Assembly (NCBI GenBank): GCA_018672825.1
Contig: JABHUE010000124.1
Coordinates: 53,246 to 117,245 of the forward strand
Reading direction: 5' to 3'
DNA length: 64,000 nucleotides
Source: Pseudomonadota bacterium
Lineage (GTDB): Bacteria > Pseudomonadota > Gammaproteobacteria > Arenicellales > UBA868
Shown: positions 1 to 12,000 of the stretch, piece by piece
Numbering within the stretch: position 1 is the stretch's first letter
Layout of the letters: every line of letters starts with the position of its first letter
Program-made: the position numbers and the translations under genes
Notes under the pieces: model-generated
Seen by the model: only the letters and a program-made list of their open reading frames with translations
Databases searched by the model: none
Told to the model about the DNA's origin: nothing

Positions 1-1
1 T

Positions 2-3000
2 GAACTGATTGTTTCAAGACATGACGCATTACGAAGCAATTTTCAACAAATCCCCACGGGTGTTGTTCGAGTAACACAGGAATTACCGATACTTGATTGG
101 CAATGTTATGACTTAATCAACGAGTCAGACCTAGCCCAACAGATCAAAAAAGCGCTCACTGAAACATTTGACCTTGCCCATAGTCCGCTCCTGCGATGCC
201 ATTTGCTGACGGTGACCGCCGAGCGCACTGTTCTGGTACTTACCGCGCACCATATCATCACCGATGAATGGTCAATTGGGATAATTCAAAACGAACTTGC
301 ACACTACTACCCTATCTTTAGATCAGGGCAACATCCAACCCCAGATCCACTCCCGATTACTTACAGGGACTACGCTTTATGGCGAGAGTCATGCAAATTA
401 AGTGATGCTTACAAAGAAAGTGAGGCATTCTGGCAAGACCTTCTTAAGATTTCACCGTCTTCGCTCGATTTAGTCACTGACTTTCCAAGGCCGGCAAAAC
501 AATCCGACACGGGGGCAATTCTCTCAGGAAAAATAACCAATTCATTGCGCCAACGCCTAAAAAGGCTAACTTCAAAAACGTCAACCACCTTGTTCATGGC
601 TTTAATTAGTGCATGGGCTGTCGTTTTAAGCCGTCGTTCGGGTCAAAAAGAATTAGTCATTGGTGTGCCCGTTAGCGATCGAAGTCACTCAGGTCTAGAA
701 GCGCTCATCGGTTTTTTTGTCAATACCATACCTTTGCGCATTGATCTGACTGGCCAACCCACGATGGAGGAACTCCTTGACCGCGTCCGTACATCGTCGC
801 TCGATGCCTTGCGCCATCAAGCAGTATCATTTGAGCGGATTGTTGAGCTCGTCAATCCCGAAAGAAGTCTCTCGCAAACGCCAATTTACCAATCGGTGTT
901 TGTTTTACAAAACGCGCCTAAAGCCCCTCTCGGGTTTGGTGACCTATCCCTTACGGTCTTGGAAAGTGACCCGGGCGTTTCCAAATTTGACATAACGCTC
1001 TCGGTTGAAGAGCAGGACGATTCTATCGAATGTCTGATCGAATACCGAACGGACCTTTTTAGACGTGAGACAGTCGAGCAAATGCTCAACGAATTTGATT
1101 TAGTGCTCGATGTCATGACTCGCTCAATCGAGCAACCCGTCGACAATATCCCCTGGGTTAGTGAACAGAATGAAACCCAACTTTTAGAGCGATATCAATC
1201 TGACAAAACTGCTCAGCTCGATATCGACGTGCTTTCGAAGTGGAAATCGCAAGTTGAAAAAAACAGTGATCGACCTTGTGTGCAGCACGGCTCACAACAA
1301 CTGTCGTTTTCACAAATTGACCATTGGGCCGATCAGCTATGCGTGAAACTCGCAGACACCGGATTAAAGCCTGGAGACGTTGTTGGTGTTTATGCGGAAC
1401 CCACGCCTCTAATGGTCACCGCTATCGTGTCCGCGCTGAAAATGGGTTGCGCGTTTCTCCCATTACTTCCAGACACCCCACGCAATCGCCGTCAACGAAT
1501 GTTGTCTACTGCTAACTGTAAGGTCGTCATTGACTGCGAAGGGAATTTCGAACAAGCTGGCATCGTCTGCGTGAAACCAGCCACCCTCTCATCCGAAGCG
1601 CCTTCTCTCGCGCAGTACCCACACTTTTCAAATGAATTACCTGCTTACATCATGTTTACCTCAGGTTCGACAGGTGAACCTAAGCCAGTAGTTGTCAACC
1701 GAGGAAACCTGGCCGCTTTTGTGTCCGCCCGGGAGAATTTTTATCCAGATCCGCCAAAAGAGCACCTTTTACTTCAACCTTTTAATTTTGATGTAGCGAT
1801 AGGAAATCTGTTCTGGACCCTGTGCTTGGGGGGATGTGTTCACCTTAAGCCGCGATCCTTAACGCGCGATCCTTTCCTTTTACTAGACGCAATCGAGCGT
1901 GAAAAAATTACCCATCTTGTGTTGCTGCCTTTACTGTACGAGCCGTTGCTATCAATCGCAACCTCAGACCAATTCGCGTCCTTGACTTGCGTGATTCTCG
2001 GGGGCGAACAGATGCCATCAGATCTACCGGAAAGGCACTACGCGGTAAATCCAAACGCAACGATCTATAACGAGTATGGCCCCACAGAAACGACTGTGAT
2101 GTGTGCGGCTCATCCGGCAATCGACCCGTCGGCATTCGGGCGTCATCCTATCGGGAATGGTATCGGAAAAAGCCATTTATATATCCTGGACGAGCAACTC
2201 AATCTAATGCCTCCGGGGATTACCGGAGAACTCTATATTGGGGGCCCTCAGGTCTCGAATGGCTATCTTAATCGACCAAGAGAAACTGCCAGAATGTTTC
2301 TACCCGATCCGTTCTCAAAAAAGGCGGGTGCTCGCGTTTACCGGTCAGGTGACCTGGCCAGACTCCGACATGATGGCATGATAGAGCTGCTAGGGCGCCA
2401 GGATGATCAGGTCAAAATTCGCGGGAATCGAATCGAGCTAGGAGAGGTGGTACATGCCATCCGAAAATTATCTGGCGTTGAAGAAGCGGCTATCAAGATC
2501 GATCGATCTGGAACTAATTCCCGACTAATTGCTTACATCACTCTTAAAGAATCAGAAGAATTGTCAGATGTCGATGTTATCAGGCAACTTGAGAGAGAGA
2601 TTCCCAGCTACATGGTGCCAAGCGGGGTCATGGTACTGCAGTCTTTACCGCGCTTGCCGAACGGAAAAATAGATGAGCATGCTCTCCCCGACCCTGTTTT
2701 TTCATCGCAAGATCAATGCTTACCCGAATCAACTCAAGAGCAGAAAATGCTAGAGATATGGCAACAGGTGCTCTCTTTGGATGAGATCGGCTGCGAGGAT
2801 AATTTTTTCGAGCTCGGTGGAGATTCAATTCTCTCAATTCAAATTGTTAGCAAGTCTCGTCAATCCGGTCTTGAAATATCTGCGAGTGATCTATTTCAAC
2901 ACCAGACTATTCGTGGGCTCTGCGAACAGGTTCGCACGCCAGAAACAAATAGCCTCGAAGAGCCTGAGGAACCAATCAAGTTTTCTCTGACCCCAATACA

Positions 3001-6000
3001 GCGATGGTTTATTGAAAGAAATGCGACTGCACCACATCACTTTAACCAGTCACTCTTACTTGAGATCTCAAAGTCGATAACGCAATCGGATGTGCAGTCC
3101 GCATTAAAAGGTCTTGCAGCTCGTCATCCGATGCTCAGAATGAGATTAGCAGTCGATTCCCCTGGTCACGCTCTCTCTTATGCTGAGGAGGAGCCCACTT
3201 TTGACCTTATAGAGATTCAAAATGACAGCGAAATATCGACTCGCCTTGACAAACTCCAAAGCACACTCAATTTAATAACAGGACCCATTTGGCGGGTTTG
3301 TCGTTTTAAGACTAATGATGAATATGATCGCTTATTTATTCTGATTCATCATATGGCTGTAGATGGGGTTTCATGGCGAATACTACTGAACGACCTTGAA
3401 AACTTACTTCGAACACCGGATTTTTTTGGGACCCAACGTCCTGTTGGCTTTGGCCACTGGTCTCAGCATCTACACGACTATCGGGTCCCTGACCAACATA
3501 TTAATTATTGGGCGAGCGTGCCGCCAGCAGTATCACTGCCATCGAAGTCAGCAACTGCTGTAAATATGTGGGGTCAAGAAGAGGTCTATGCACAGGCACT
3601 TGATTCGGCGATAACAGAGTCTTTAATTGGGGTAACACCGTCCAAGCTAGGGGTCAGCACGCTAGACCTCCTGCTGACCGCACTTCACTATGCGGTTGCA
3701 AAATGGACACAGAAAAGCGATGTCGGATTAACCATTGAAAGTCACGGTCGAAATCTCGATCACTTTGACGTAGATCTCACAGAAACCGTTGGATGGTTCA
3801 CCGTACTTTACCCGCTAATCCTTAAGGCTGATCCAGATCTCCCATTATCCGATCGTCTGCGTAGACATCGGGACACTCTGCAGAGAGTCCCAAACAAAGG
3901 TCTTGATTTTGGAGTCCTTAGGTATCTAAGTGATGATTCATCGATCAAAGCAGCACTTCAAATATCGGAACATCAGGCGATCAGTTTTAATTACCTTGGC
4001 CAGTTTAACGCTGACTCAAATAACGATCTGATCATTGGTGAAGCAAAAGAATCAGTGGGCAAAGAAATCGCGTTACTCGGGGAAAGAACCCATCAAATCG
4101 ACATTAATTGCTATGTCAGTAAGGGTGTTTTTCATTTCTTCTGGACTTACTGTCCGGCATTGCAAACAGAAGAGACAATCGCGTTGCTTGCCAACACTAT
4201 GGCGTCTGAACTTCAGCTGCTTAACGAGATTGCTCAGAATTCAGAAGGATTCAACGCAATGACAACTGCGGACTTTCCGCACGTCAACTTAACCTGGACA
4301 GATCTTCGCTCGCTTGACTCTAAATTTGCGCCACAGCAGATGACCGCTGCTTACCCCATGTCAGTCACGCAGCAAAGCATGCTCATACAAAGTCAACGCG
4401 CGCCAAGAGCGGGCGGATATGTCGTTCAATTTGCATGCAATCTCAATGGCAACCTAAATGTTAAAAATTTCAAGTTAGCGTGGCAGCATACTGTTAATTG
4501 TTATGAATCACTCCGTTCGGCGCCGTATACCACTCAGAACGATGCTCTGATACTTGCGATATTGAAGGACGTAGCCGTTGCATGGACAGAATTAGACTGG
4601 ATCGCATTATCAACTATGGATCAATCAAGCAAGTGGTCCTTGCTTTTAACTGACGATCGACGGGCTGGCTTTAATGAAACCGACTATCCATTAATGCGTT
4701 GCATGCTTATTCAAATCGAGAATCAGCAGTGGAGACTCCTTTGGACTCAACATCACATCGTCAGTGATGGCTGGTCTCTACCGATCATCCTGACTAGCGT
4801 CTTTGAGACATATGAACGACTTCAGACTCAGACCCCTCTACCTTTAAGAAAAAAAGCCCCTTCTTATGGTGCCTATTTAGATTGGAAAAATCAGCAAAAC
4901 CCAAAGCGATCAACTGCCTTTTGGTCGAATTATCTGAGCGAGATTACCCAACCATCACACATCGGACACTTCTTAAATCCGGATAAAGAAGAAACTTTTC
5001 TATCAACCCAATTATCCCTTTCGCCATCGACAGGTTACAGCCTGCGCGAGTTTGCAAAATCTCAAAAAACCACTTTAAGCGCCTTAATTGAAATCTCAGT
5101 AGGAGTGCTTATTGGGAATTGGACGCTCAAACAAAAAAGTATTTTTGGAACGACAGTTTCTGGGCGGCCACCCGAAGTGAATGCTATTGAAGACATGGTT
5201 GGAATGTTTATTAATACCGTACCGGTCTGTATTGACTGGAATGACCAGACCACAATCGAGGTCCTTTTACGAGGTCATCAAGAGAATCAAATCGCACGCT
5301 TAGGACATGAACATATTTCACTCTCGGAAACAATCAATCTGTGCTCGCTGCCTCAACGCGTTCAACCGTTCGACTGCCTGTGCGTTTTTGAAAATTATCC
5401 CGTCAGCAATGCGCTAATCGATCAGAATGCAGCACTCGTGATGGATCAAATTGAAGTATTTGAACAAACCGATATTCCAGTAACACTCACCATCCAACCC
5501 AATACCTGCATAGAGCTTCACCTATCATCGTCTACACACTTTTTTGATAAAAATTGCGCTGAACTCTTCCTTAAATCCCTAAGCGCTCTTCTCGGTAGCT
5601 TAGCGAAAAATGAAAATCAATCGATTAACAACTGGTGCAAGAATACTCTGCCCGAATTACAGACCAAGCTTCAAACCCTACGCCCCGGCCGACCCGATCT
5701 TAAGGCGCTAGTTGAATCGAATGCAGAAGCATCTGTTTTTGAAGAGCCACGTGGTGATACCGAAGCGACGATAGCCTCTCACTACTGTGACGTTTTGTCC
5801 ATTGAATTGCCAAGTCGAAATGATGATTTTTTTGCGATCGGGGGTCATTCACTTTTGGCAGCGCGCTTGGCGAGTCGTCTGAGTAACGCCTTTGATGTCG
5901 AGGTATCGGTAGCAACGGTATTTGAGCGAAATACAATTTCGACCATGGCAATCTTTCTAGAAAGTCAACGGTGGGCGCTTCTTGATGATGCGGACGACTC

Positions 6001-6028
6001 GAACGATTTTGAAGAGATTGTGTTTTGA
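2..6028 (+). CDS. NRPS, 5'-truncated by window edge: (C)-A-PCP-E-C-PCP
   Basis: The frame is open from base 2, so the true start lies left of the window. Domains visible in order: the rest of a condensation domain (RHDALRSNF at the edge, HHIITDEWS near 250); adenylation (about 1240-2690; FTSGSTGEPK, YGPTETT, YRSGDLAR); PCP with LGGDS near 2815; epimerization (about 2985-4240; HHMAVDGVSW near 3350, FNYLGQF near 3990); a second C domain (about 4345-5640; HHIVSDGWS near 4755); and a last PCP with IGGHS near 5840. The protein should add a residue, invert it to D, and then condense onto a PCP that has no adenylation domain of its own. I read the A-domain specificity residues as about DVGVIGEVMK, which I cannot assign; D-Trp is a guess from the product-class analogy. 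The C-terminal tail is very acidic (DDADDSNDFEEIVF) and probably docks with the next protein. The stop overlaps the next start. Confidence 0.93.
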   Translation, partial: ELIVSRHDALRSNFQQIPTGVVRVTQELPILDWQCYDLINESDLAQQIKKALTETFDLAHSPLLRCHLLTVTAERTVLVLTAHHIITDEWSIGIIQNELAHYYPIFRSGQHPTPDPLPITYRDYALWRESCKLSDAYKESEAFWQDLLKISPSSLDLVTDFPRPAKQSDTGAILSGKITNSLRQRLKRLTSKTSTTLFMALISAWAVVLSRRSGQKELVIGVPVSDRSHSGLEALIGFFVNTIPLRIDLTGQPTMEELLDRVRTSSLDALRHQAVSFERIVELVNPERSLSQTPIYQSVFVLQNAPKAPLGFGDLSLTVLESDPGVSKFDITLSVEEQDDSIECLIEYRTDLFRRETVEQMLNEFDLVLDVMTRSIEQPVDNIPWVSEQNETQLLERYQSDKTAQLDIDVLSKWKSQVEKNSDRPCVQHGSQQLSFSQIDHWADQLCVKLADTGLKPGDVVGVYAEPTPLMVTAIVSALKMGCAFLPLLPDTPRNRRQRMLSTANCKVVIDCEGNFEQAGIVCVKPATLSSEAPSLAQYPHFSNELPAYIMFTSGSTGEPKPVVVNRGNLAAFVSARENFYPDPPKEHLLLQPFNFDVAIGNLFWTLCLGGCVHLKPRSLTRDPFLLLDAIEREKITHLVLLPLLYEPLLSIATSDQFASLTCVILGGEQMPSDLPERHYAVNPNATIYNEYGPTETTVMCAAHPAIDPSAFGRHPIGNGIGKSHLYILDEQLNLMPPGITGELYIGGPQVSNGYLNRPRETARMFLPDPFSKKAGARVYRSGDLARLRHDGMIELLGRQDDQVKIRGNRIELGEVVHAIRKLSGVEEAAIKIDRSGTNSRLIAYITLKESEELSDVDVIRQLEREIPSYMVPSGVMVLQSLPRLPNGKIDEHALPDPVFSSQDQCLPESTQEQKMLEIWQQVLSLDEIGCEDNFFELGGDSILSIQIVSKSRQSGLEISASDLFQHQTIRGLCEQVRTPETNSLEEPEEPIKFSLTPIQRWFIERNATAPHHFNQSLLLEISKSITQSDVQSALKGLAARHPMLRMRLAVDSPGHALSYAEEEPTFDLIEIQNDSEISTRLDKLQSTLNLITGPIWRVCRFKTNDEYDRLFILIHHMAVDGVSWRILLNDLENLLRTPDFFGTQRPVGFGHWSQHLHDYRVPDQHINYWASVPPAVSLPSKSATAVNMWGQEEVYAQALDSAITESLIGVTPSKLGVSTLDLLLTALHYAVAKWTQKSDVGLTIESHGRNLDHFDVDLTETVGWFTVLYPLILKADPDLPLSDRLRRHRDTLQRVPNKGLDFGVLRYLSDDSSIKAALQISEHQAISFNYLGQFNADSNNDLIIGEAKESVGKEIALLGERTHQIDINCYVSKGVFHFFWTYCPALQTEETIALLANTMASELQLLNEIAQNSEGFNAMTTADFPHVNLTWTDLRSLDSKFAPQQMTAAYPMSVTQQSMLIQSQRAPRAGGYVVQFACNLNGNLNVKNFKLAWQHTVNCYESLRSAPYTTQNDALILAILKDVAVAWTELDWIALSTMDQSSKWSLLLTDDRRAGFNETDYPLMRCMLIQIENQQWRLLWTQHHIVSDGWSLPIILTSVFETYERLQTQTPLPLRKKAPSYGAYLDWKNQQNPKRSTAFWSNYLSEITQPSHIGHFLNPDKEETFLSTQLSLSPSTGYSLREFAKSQKTTLSALIEISVGVLIGNWTLKQKSIFGTTVSGRPPEVNAIEDMVGMFINTVPVCIDWNDQTTIEVLLRGHQENQIARLGHEHISLSETINLCSLPQRVQPFDCLCVFENYPVSNALIDQNAALVMDQIEVFEQTDIPVTLTIQPNTCIELHLSSSTHFFDKNCAELFLKSLSALLGSLAKNENQSINNWCKNTLPELQTKLQTLRPGRPDLKALVESNAEASVFEEPRGDTEATIASHYCDVLSIELPSRNDDFFAIGGHSLLAARLASRLSNAFDVEVSVATVFERNTISTMAIFLESQRWALLDDADDSNDFEEIVF

Positions 6029-9000
6029 AAGATCTTGATACCCTTATTTCAGCACTCCAAGAGGCTGGCATTTCCATCCGTGTGGATGACGCGGGCAATC
6101 TCGTCGTGAAAGCGCCTCCAGGGGCAATGACCGCTCACTTATCTTCTGAAATCAAATCAAATAAAACCCGACTTCTAGACTTCCTGAGTGCCGCTGAATC
6201 ATCACGAAAGCGTCAACGTAATCGAATTGATAAAAAGACAGAGGCGGATCGTAGCCAGTTATCTGATGCACAAAAAAGACTATGGTTCCTCCACTTATTG
6301 GATAACACTTCAACTGCGTACAACATGCCTCTGGCGGTTCAGATTGTCGGTGATATCGAGTTTGATCGACTTGAGAAAGCGCTCCAAGACATTGCCTACC
6401 GGCATGAAAGTTTGCGAACCCGATTCGAAGGGCACGGGGGTGCCGTTCAGGCCATCGTTGACTCCACTCCTCAACTCAAACTTGAACTTCTTGCGAACTC
6501 CAAGTTACCTCAAGACATTAACGAGCAGATCCGCCATTCAACCCAAAAAGCAACCGAGCATCATTTTCAACTCGCCGAGGAGCATGGAATAAAAGCGTGG
6601 CTAAAACCACTCAACGATGGCAGCCATTTATTAATGGTGACACTTCACCATATCGTAGCCGATGGCTGGTCTTTGGCAAATTTAATTTCAGAATTTTCCC
6701 GACGGTATGAAGATCCCAACGCAACAATCCCGGATTTGCCCATTCAATATGCAGACTATGTCGGATGGCTACAAAGTAATCATTCAGCGATTGAGCGAAA
6801 CCTCGATTGGTGGAAGAGCACAATGGTGGGTGCACCCGAAAAGACGTCACTCGCATACGACCGTGCTCGCCCATCAGTTGCTACTTACGAGGGATCTGAG
6901 CTATTTGAAACGATTTCCAATGAAACAATCGGAGCGATAAAAAATCTGGCGCTTGAAACCGAAAGCACCCCTTATATTGTCCTACTATCTGCTTTCGCAT
7001 TATTTATTCAGAAAGCGGCGAACACCGAGCAGGTCGATGAAATTGTACTGGGAACGACAGTTGCCAATCGAGATTTACCTGAGCTCGAGCCCTTGATCGG
7101 ACTGTTTATTAATATGTTGCCGCTCCGGTTAGCGCCATCGAAACCAGAGTCAGTCCTCGACTTAATCGCCCATGTCAAAGCTGTCTTCCTCAGTGCACAC
7201 GAACATCGAGATGTGGCGTTTGAACAGATTGTTGAAACAATCAATCCCCCGAGAGCGTTGAATCACTCTCCTCTTTTTCAAATTACATTTGACGTGCAAA
7301 ATCAGCCAGCCGCTGATTTGACTCTTGGGTCCAACGTCCTCCACCCTATTACCCCGACAATCAAAAATTCCAAGTTTGACTTATCGGTGACCGTTGAGAT
7401 CTCTGAATATAGTCCGACTGTCCAGTGGGTTTGGAATACTTCAATTTTTGACAAACGAACTATTGAAAACTGGGCAAAAAACTTTAATCACTTTGTAGAT
7501 CAATTTGCGCAGGCAGCAATACAGCCGCTTAATCAAATTGGCAGTTTGGCACCTCAATTGGAACTCGCATGGATCAATACTCAGAAAAATAACCTTACAT
7601 CAAAAGACTTGCCTAATTGGATTGCGATGTTTGAAAAAAACGTTGCAAATCGTGGTAACGCGATTGCTGTTAAGGACGAAGTCCAGGCCTTTTCATACGT
7701 GGAACTCAGAGACCGAGCGCAGCAGATCGCCCGCGAACTAATCGAGTCAGGGGTCGAGCCAGGAGATCGGGTTATTGTCCTAAAGCACCGGGACGTGGAT
7801 TTGGTGGCCTGCTTAATGGCGACCCACTACGCGGGTGCGACCTACATACCGCTTGACCCCTACTACCCCGAAGAAAGACTTACCTGGGTCGTTGAAGACT
7901 CAGATCCCAGAGTCATCCTAACCGAACGTAATCTGGCATCTCAGCCTTCAATTTCGACGCGACAAGTCTTAGTCCTTGAAGATATCTCGGAGCGACCACT
8001 CGCCCACTTTTTGCCTGGTCCAAACAAGGCTCAATCGGCATATATCATCTTTACCTCTGGTTCGACTGGTCGTCCAAAAGGCGTTTCAATTGGGCACCTT
8101 GCCCTGACTAATTTTCTTTGCAGTATGACTCGAGAGCCCCAGCTTGACCAACACGATAATCTACTTGCAGTGACTACAATTTCGTTCGATATTGCTGTGC
8201 TCGAGCTTTTTTTACCCCTTATTGTTGGCGGCACCACAACGATTGCGAGTCGCCTCAGCGCAATCGATGGGCGAGCTTTAATTAATCTGGTCGATAAAGA
8301 ACAAATTACCTGCATTCAAGCGACTCCTAGCACTTGGAGATTGATGCTCGACGCTGGCTGGAGTTCAGCAAAAAACTTTAAAGCGTTGTGTGGCGGCGAG
8401 GCATTACCGAGTGGATTAGCTGGGGAGATCATATCAACGGGCGCCACTCTTTGGAACATGTACGGCCCAACAGAGACTACGATATGGTCCGCAGTGAAAA
8501 AAGTAACAGTAGAAACATCAGCTTCGGCGTCAGGCAATGAATCTCTAGGGATCGGCATCGATAACACCCTTCTCTATGTGCTCGACACGTCCTTCAATCT
8601 CGTGGGCACCGGATGCATCGGCGAATTGTGGATTGGTGGCATCGGACTGGCTCAAGGTTATTGGCAACAACCATTACAGACGGCCGAACGATATCGACCT
8701 GATCCGTTTTCTGATGAACCGGGCTCTCGAATGTACGGCACGGGCGATTTAGTGCGAATCAGGCCAGATCAACATCTTGATTTTCTGGGTCGAATTGACA
8801 ATCAAGTTAAGCTTCGCGGTTTCAGAATCGAACTTGGCGACATTGAGTCAGCGTTATTGCAGCACCCCCAAGTCATCGCCGCCGCAGTCACTGCGGAAGG
8901 AAGCACACCAGAGAGTCAACAGTTGATCGCTTATGTGCAGAGTGAGGTTGGCGAAGAAAGCATTAGGTCAATATTGCGTGAGCGCTTACCTGGCTACATG

Positions 9001-12000
9001 CTCCCCTCGATAATCATCAGTGTTCCCAAATTTCCCCTGACGCCAAACGGAAAAATTGATCGCCGTGCGTTATCAGCTTTTAAAAAAGCCTTACCTAAAC
9101 CGGTACGGTCTCGCCCCCCAAAAACGCAAGTGCAGCGACTGCTCACTGAAATTTGGGGGGAGTTTCTCGAATTAGAAAGTGTAGATATTGCAACCAACGT
9201 ATTTGAACTTGGCGCGCATTCATTGATGCTGAGCCAGGTCCAGCAACGATTAGCTGAAACCTTAGAAAAACCCATCGCACTCATTGATCTGTTCCGCTAT
9301 CCCACTATTCAAGCGCTAAGCGACTTTCTGGATCAGCAACCAAAAAGAATATCTTCCCGCTCTCTGATTACCAAAGCCGCCTCATCAGAAATTGCGATTA
9401 TTGGCGCCGCTGCAATACTGCCCGGTGCGCCAAATATAGATGCGTTTTGGGATCTACTCAAAAAAGGTGACAGCGGCATCCAGCAATTCACGATCGAGCA
9501 ACTCCGAGACGCAGGTCTAGAAGACACGCTGATCACAAATCCCGCTTTTGTTCCAGCGCATGGCGCCATTAGTGATATTGAATTTTTTGACGCAGGATAT
9601 TTTGGAATTTCTCCATCCGAAGCCCGACTCATCGATCCGCAGCAACGACTTTTTATGCAAAACGCGGTTCATGCGCTTGAAAACGCGGGATATGCGCGTT
9701 TTGACAAAGCTCAAAATATCGGGGTCTTTGCCGGCAGCGGTCAGAACGATTACCTCATTAACAATGTGTTGCCATTTCTAGATTCAAGCGGGTCAGCTGA
9801 TTCCTATGATGCGATCATTGCCTCCGAGAAAGACTTTCTCACAACTCGACTTTCTTATCTGCTTAACCTGACCGGTCCAAGCCTGAATATCCAGACGGCC
9901 TGTTCAACGGGTTTAGTGGCTGTCCACGCAGCTTGCCAAGCGCTTCGCTCTGGTGAGTGCGAAATAGCGCTTTCAGGCGCCGTGGCGTTACGGATACCTC
10001 AAATAAATGGGCATCTTTATCAGGAAAATATGATCGTTTCGCCCGACGGAAATTGTCGACCATTCGATCAGCAAGCGAATGGAACCGTTTGGGGTAGCGG
10101 TGTCGTCGCTTTTGTACTGAAGCCGCTTGAGCAGGCCATCGCTGACTGCGACCGAATTATGTCGGTGATAAGAGGTAGCGCAATTAACAATGATGGTGCC
10201 ACAAAAGTAGGATTTACAGCACCAAGCGTTGAAGGGCAAACCCGGGTCATTCGATCAGCGCTTGCAGACGCGTCTGTTAATCCATCTGACATTCAATACA
10301 TCGAAACCCACGGGACCGCCACCGCGTTGGGAGATATGATTGAGTTCGAGGCGTTGAAAGATATTTGGCATAACCAAAATTCGACATGCTTTCTTGGGGC
10401 CGTAAAATCACAGATTGGACATCTTAATTCTGCGGCCGGAGCTGCAGGACTTCTCAAAGTCGTACTAGCGCTAAAACATCAAAACATACCGCCTTCCCCT
10501 TATTTTCAATCCCCTCAAGAAAAGCTTGATTGCTTTAACGATCATTTCAAGATCTCAACTCTTCTAACTCCCTGGCCTAACGATAAAGTCCGAAAAACAG
10601 CGAGCGTCAGTTCTTTTGGAATTGGAGGGACGAATGCCCATCTCGTACTAAGCGATGGGCCTGAAACTAATACGGCACGCCCGGCCGATCTCTGTCCGCA
10701 GGTCTTAACGCTTTCGGCAAAATCTGAAACCGCACTTAACAGTCTCTGCCGAATAGCCGCCGACCAGTGGTCAAGAAAAGATCAATCAGCTGGGGATACT
10801 GCTCGAACGCTGATCGAAGGAACATCCCCGATGAAATATCGTGCAGCAATCGTTGCCGCCCGACTCGGGGAAACAGACTTAATTAAAAACAATGTCCTTT
10901 CGCTTCGGGGGCAAACGGCATCCTGTCAACCCACCATCGGGTTTTTATTTCCGGGTCAAGGTGCTCAATCATCAGGAATGGCAAAAACTTTATATGACCG
11001 TTACACCGTCTTTCGGGAAACGATGAATGAGATGGCAGGAGTGCTCGATGCGGCGCTGGGTATTGATCTAATCAGTCTTTGTTGTCAGGACCGCTCAGAA
11101 GTGAAGACAAAATCTCTTGAGGAAACATGGGTCACTCAACCTGCCCTATTTGCCACCGAGTATGCTTTGGCATCCTTGTGGACCTCGTGGGGAGTCATCC
11201 CCCAGGTCATGATCGGTCACAGTTTGGGAGAAATTACGGCGGCATGCCTTGCTGGGGTTTTTGATCTCAATACCGCACTAGATCTTTCGGTTCAACGGGG
11301 AAAGATTTGCTGGGAACAAGAAAGAGGATCAATGGTTTCGGTGGCCTCATCGAGATCAGCAATCTCAGCGTTGTTAGTCGATCATCCAAAAGTCGATATC
11401 GCCGCAATTAATTCCCCCTCATCAACCGTGTTGGCAGGAGAATTGAATTCGATCGAATCCTTGATTAGCGATCTCACGACCGCTTCAATTCGATTCAAAC
11501 GACTCGCCGTTTCTCATCCATTCCATTCCCGATTTATGGAACCTGGCGTCAAAAAACTAGCCGATTTTCTCAGCACGAAAGAGCTAAACCCGCCAAACCT
11601 CGATATCATTTCTTGTTTTACGGGTAGAAAACTAGAAGCAAACCAAGCGGTTGATCCCAGTTTCTGGGCAAATCAACTTGTTATGCCGGTTCAATTTGAT
11701 GCAGCATTAAAGTTTCTGGCGAAAGAAATTCCATTACATCTTTTGGAGGTAGGTCCGGGCAAGACGCTATCCCAACTCGCGACTGACCAGCCGCCAAGCA
11801 GCGCTACCATCATTACATCAGGAACAGCTGAAGAAACATCATTACTGGAAGCTGCCGGTCGACTTTGGTGTAACGGCGCTGAAATAGCGATTGAAAAAAC
11901 ACTTGAAACTCCTAATGCCACTCCCTACCGTCGAACCTCGATCCCGCCCTACCCCTTTGAAAAAACAAGACACTGGCTCACCGCAGGTCACGACCCTTCC

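Noticed and set aside
5700..6098. 132-residue minus-strand frame at the junction of the first two synthase genes
   Set aside because: It is a shadow of PCP and docking-domain codons; no ribosome binding site or family features.
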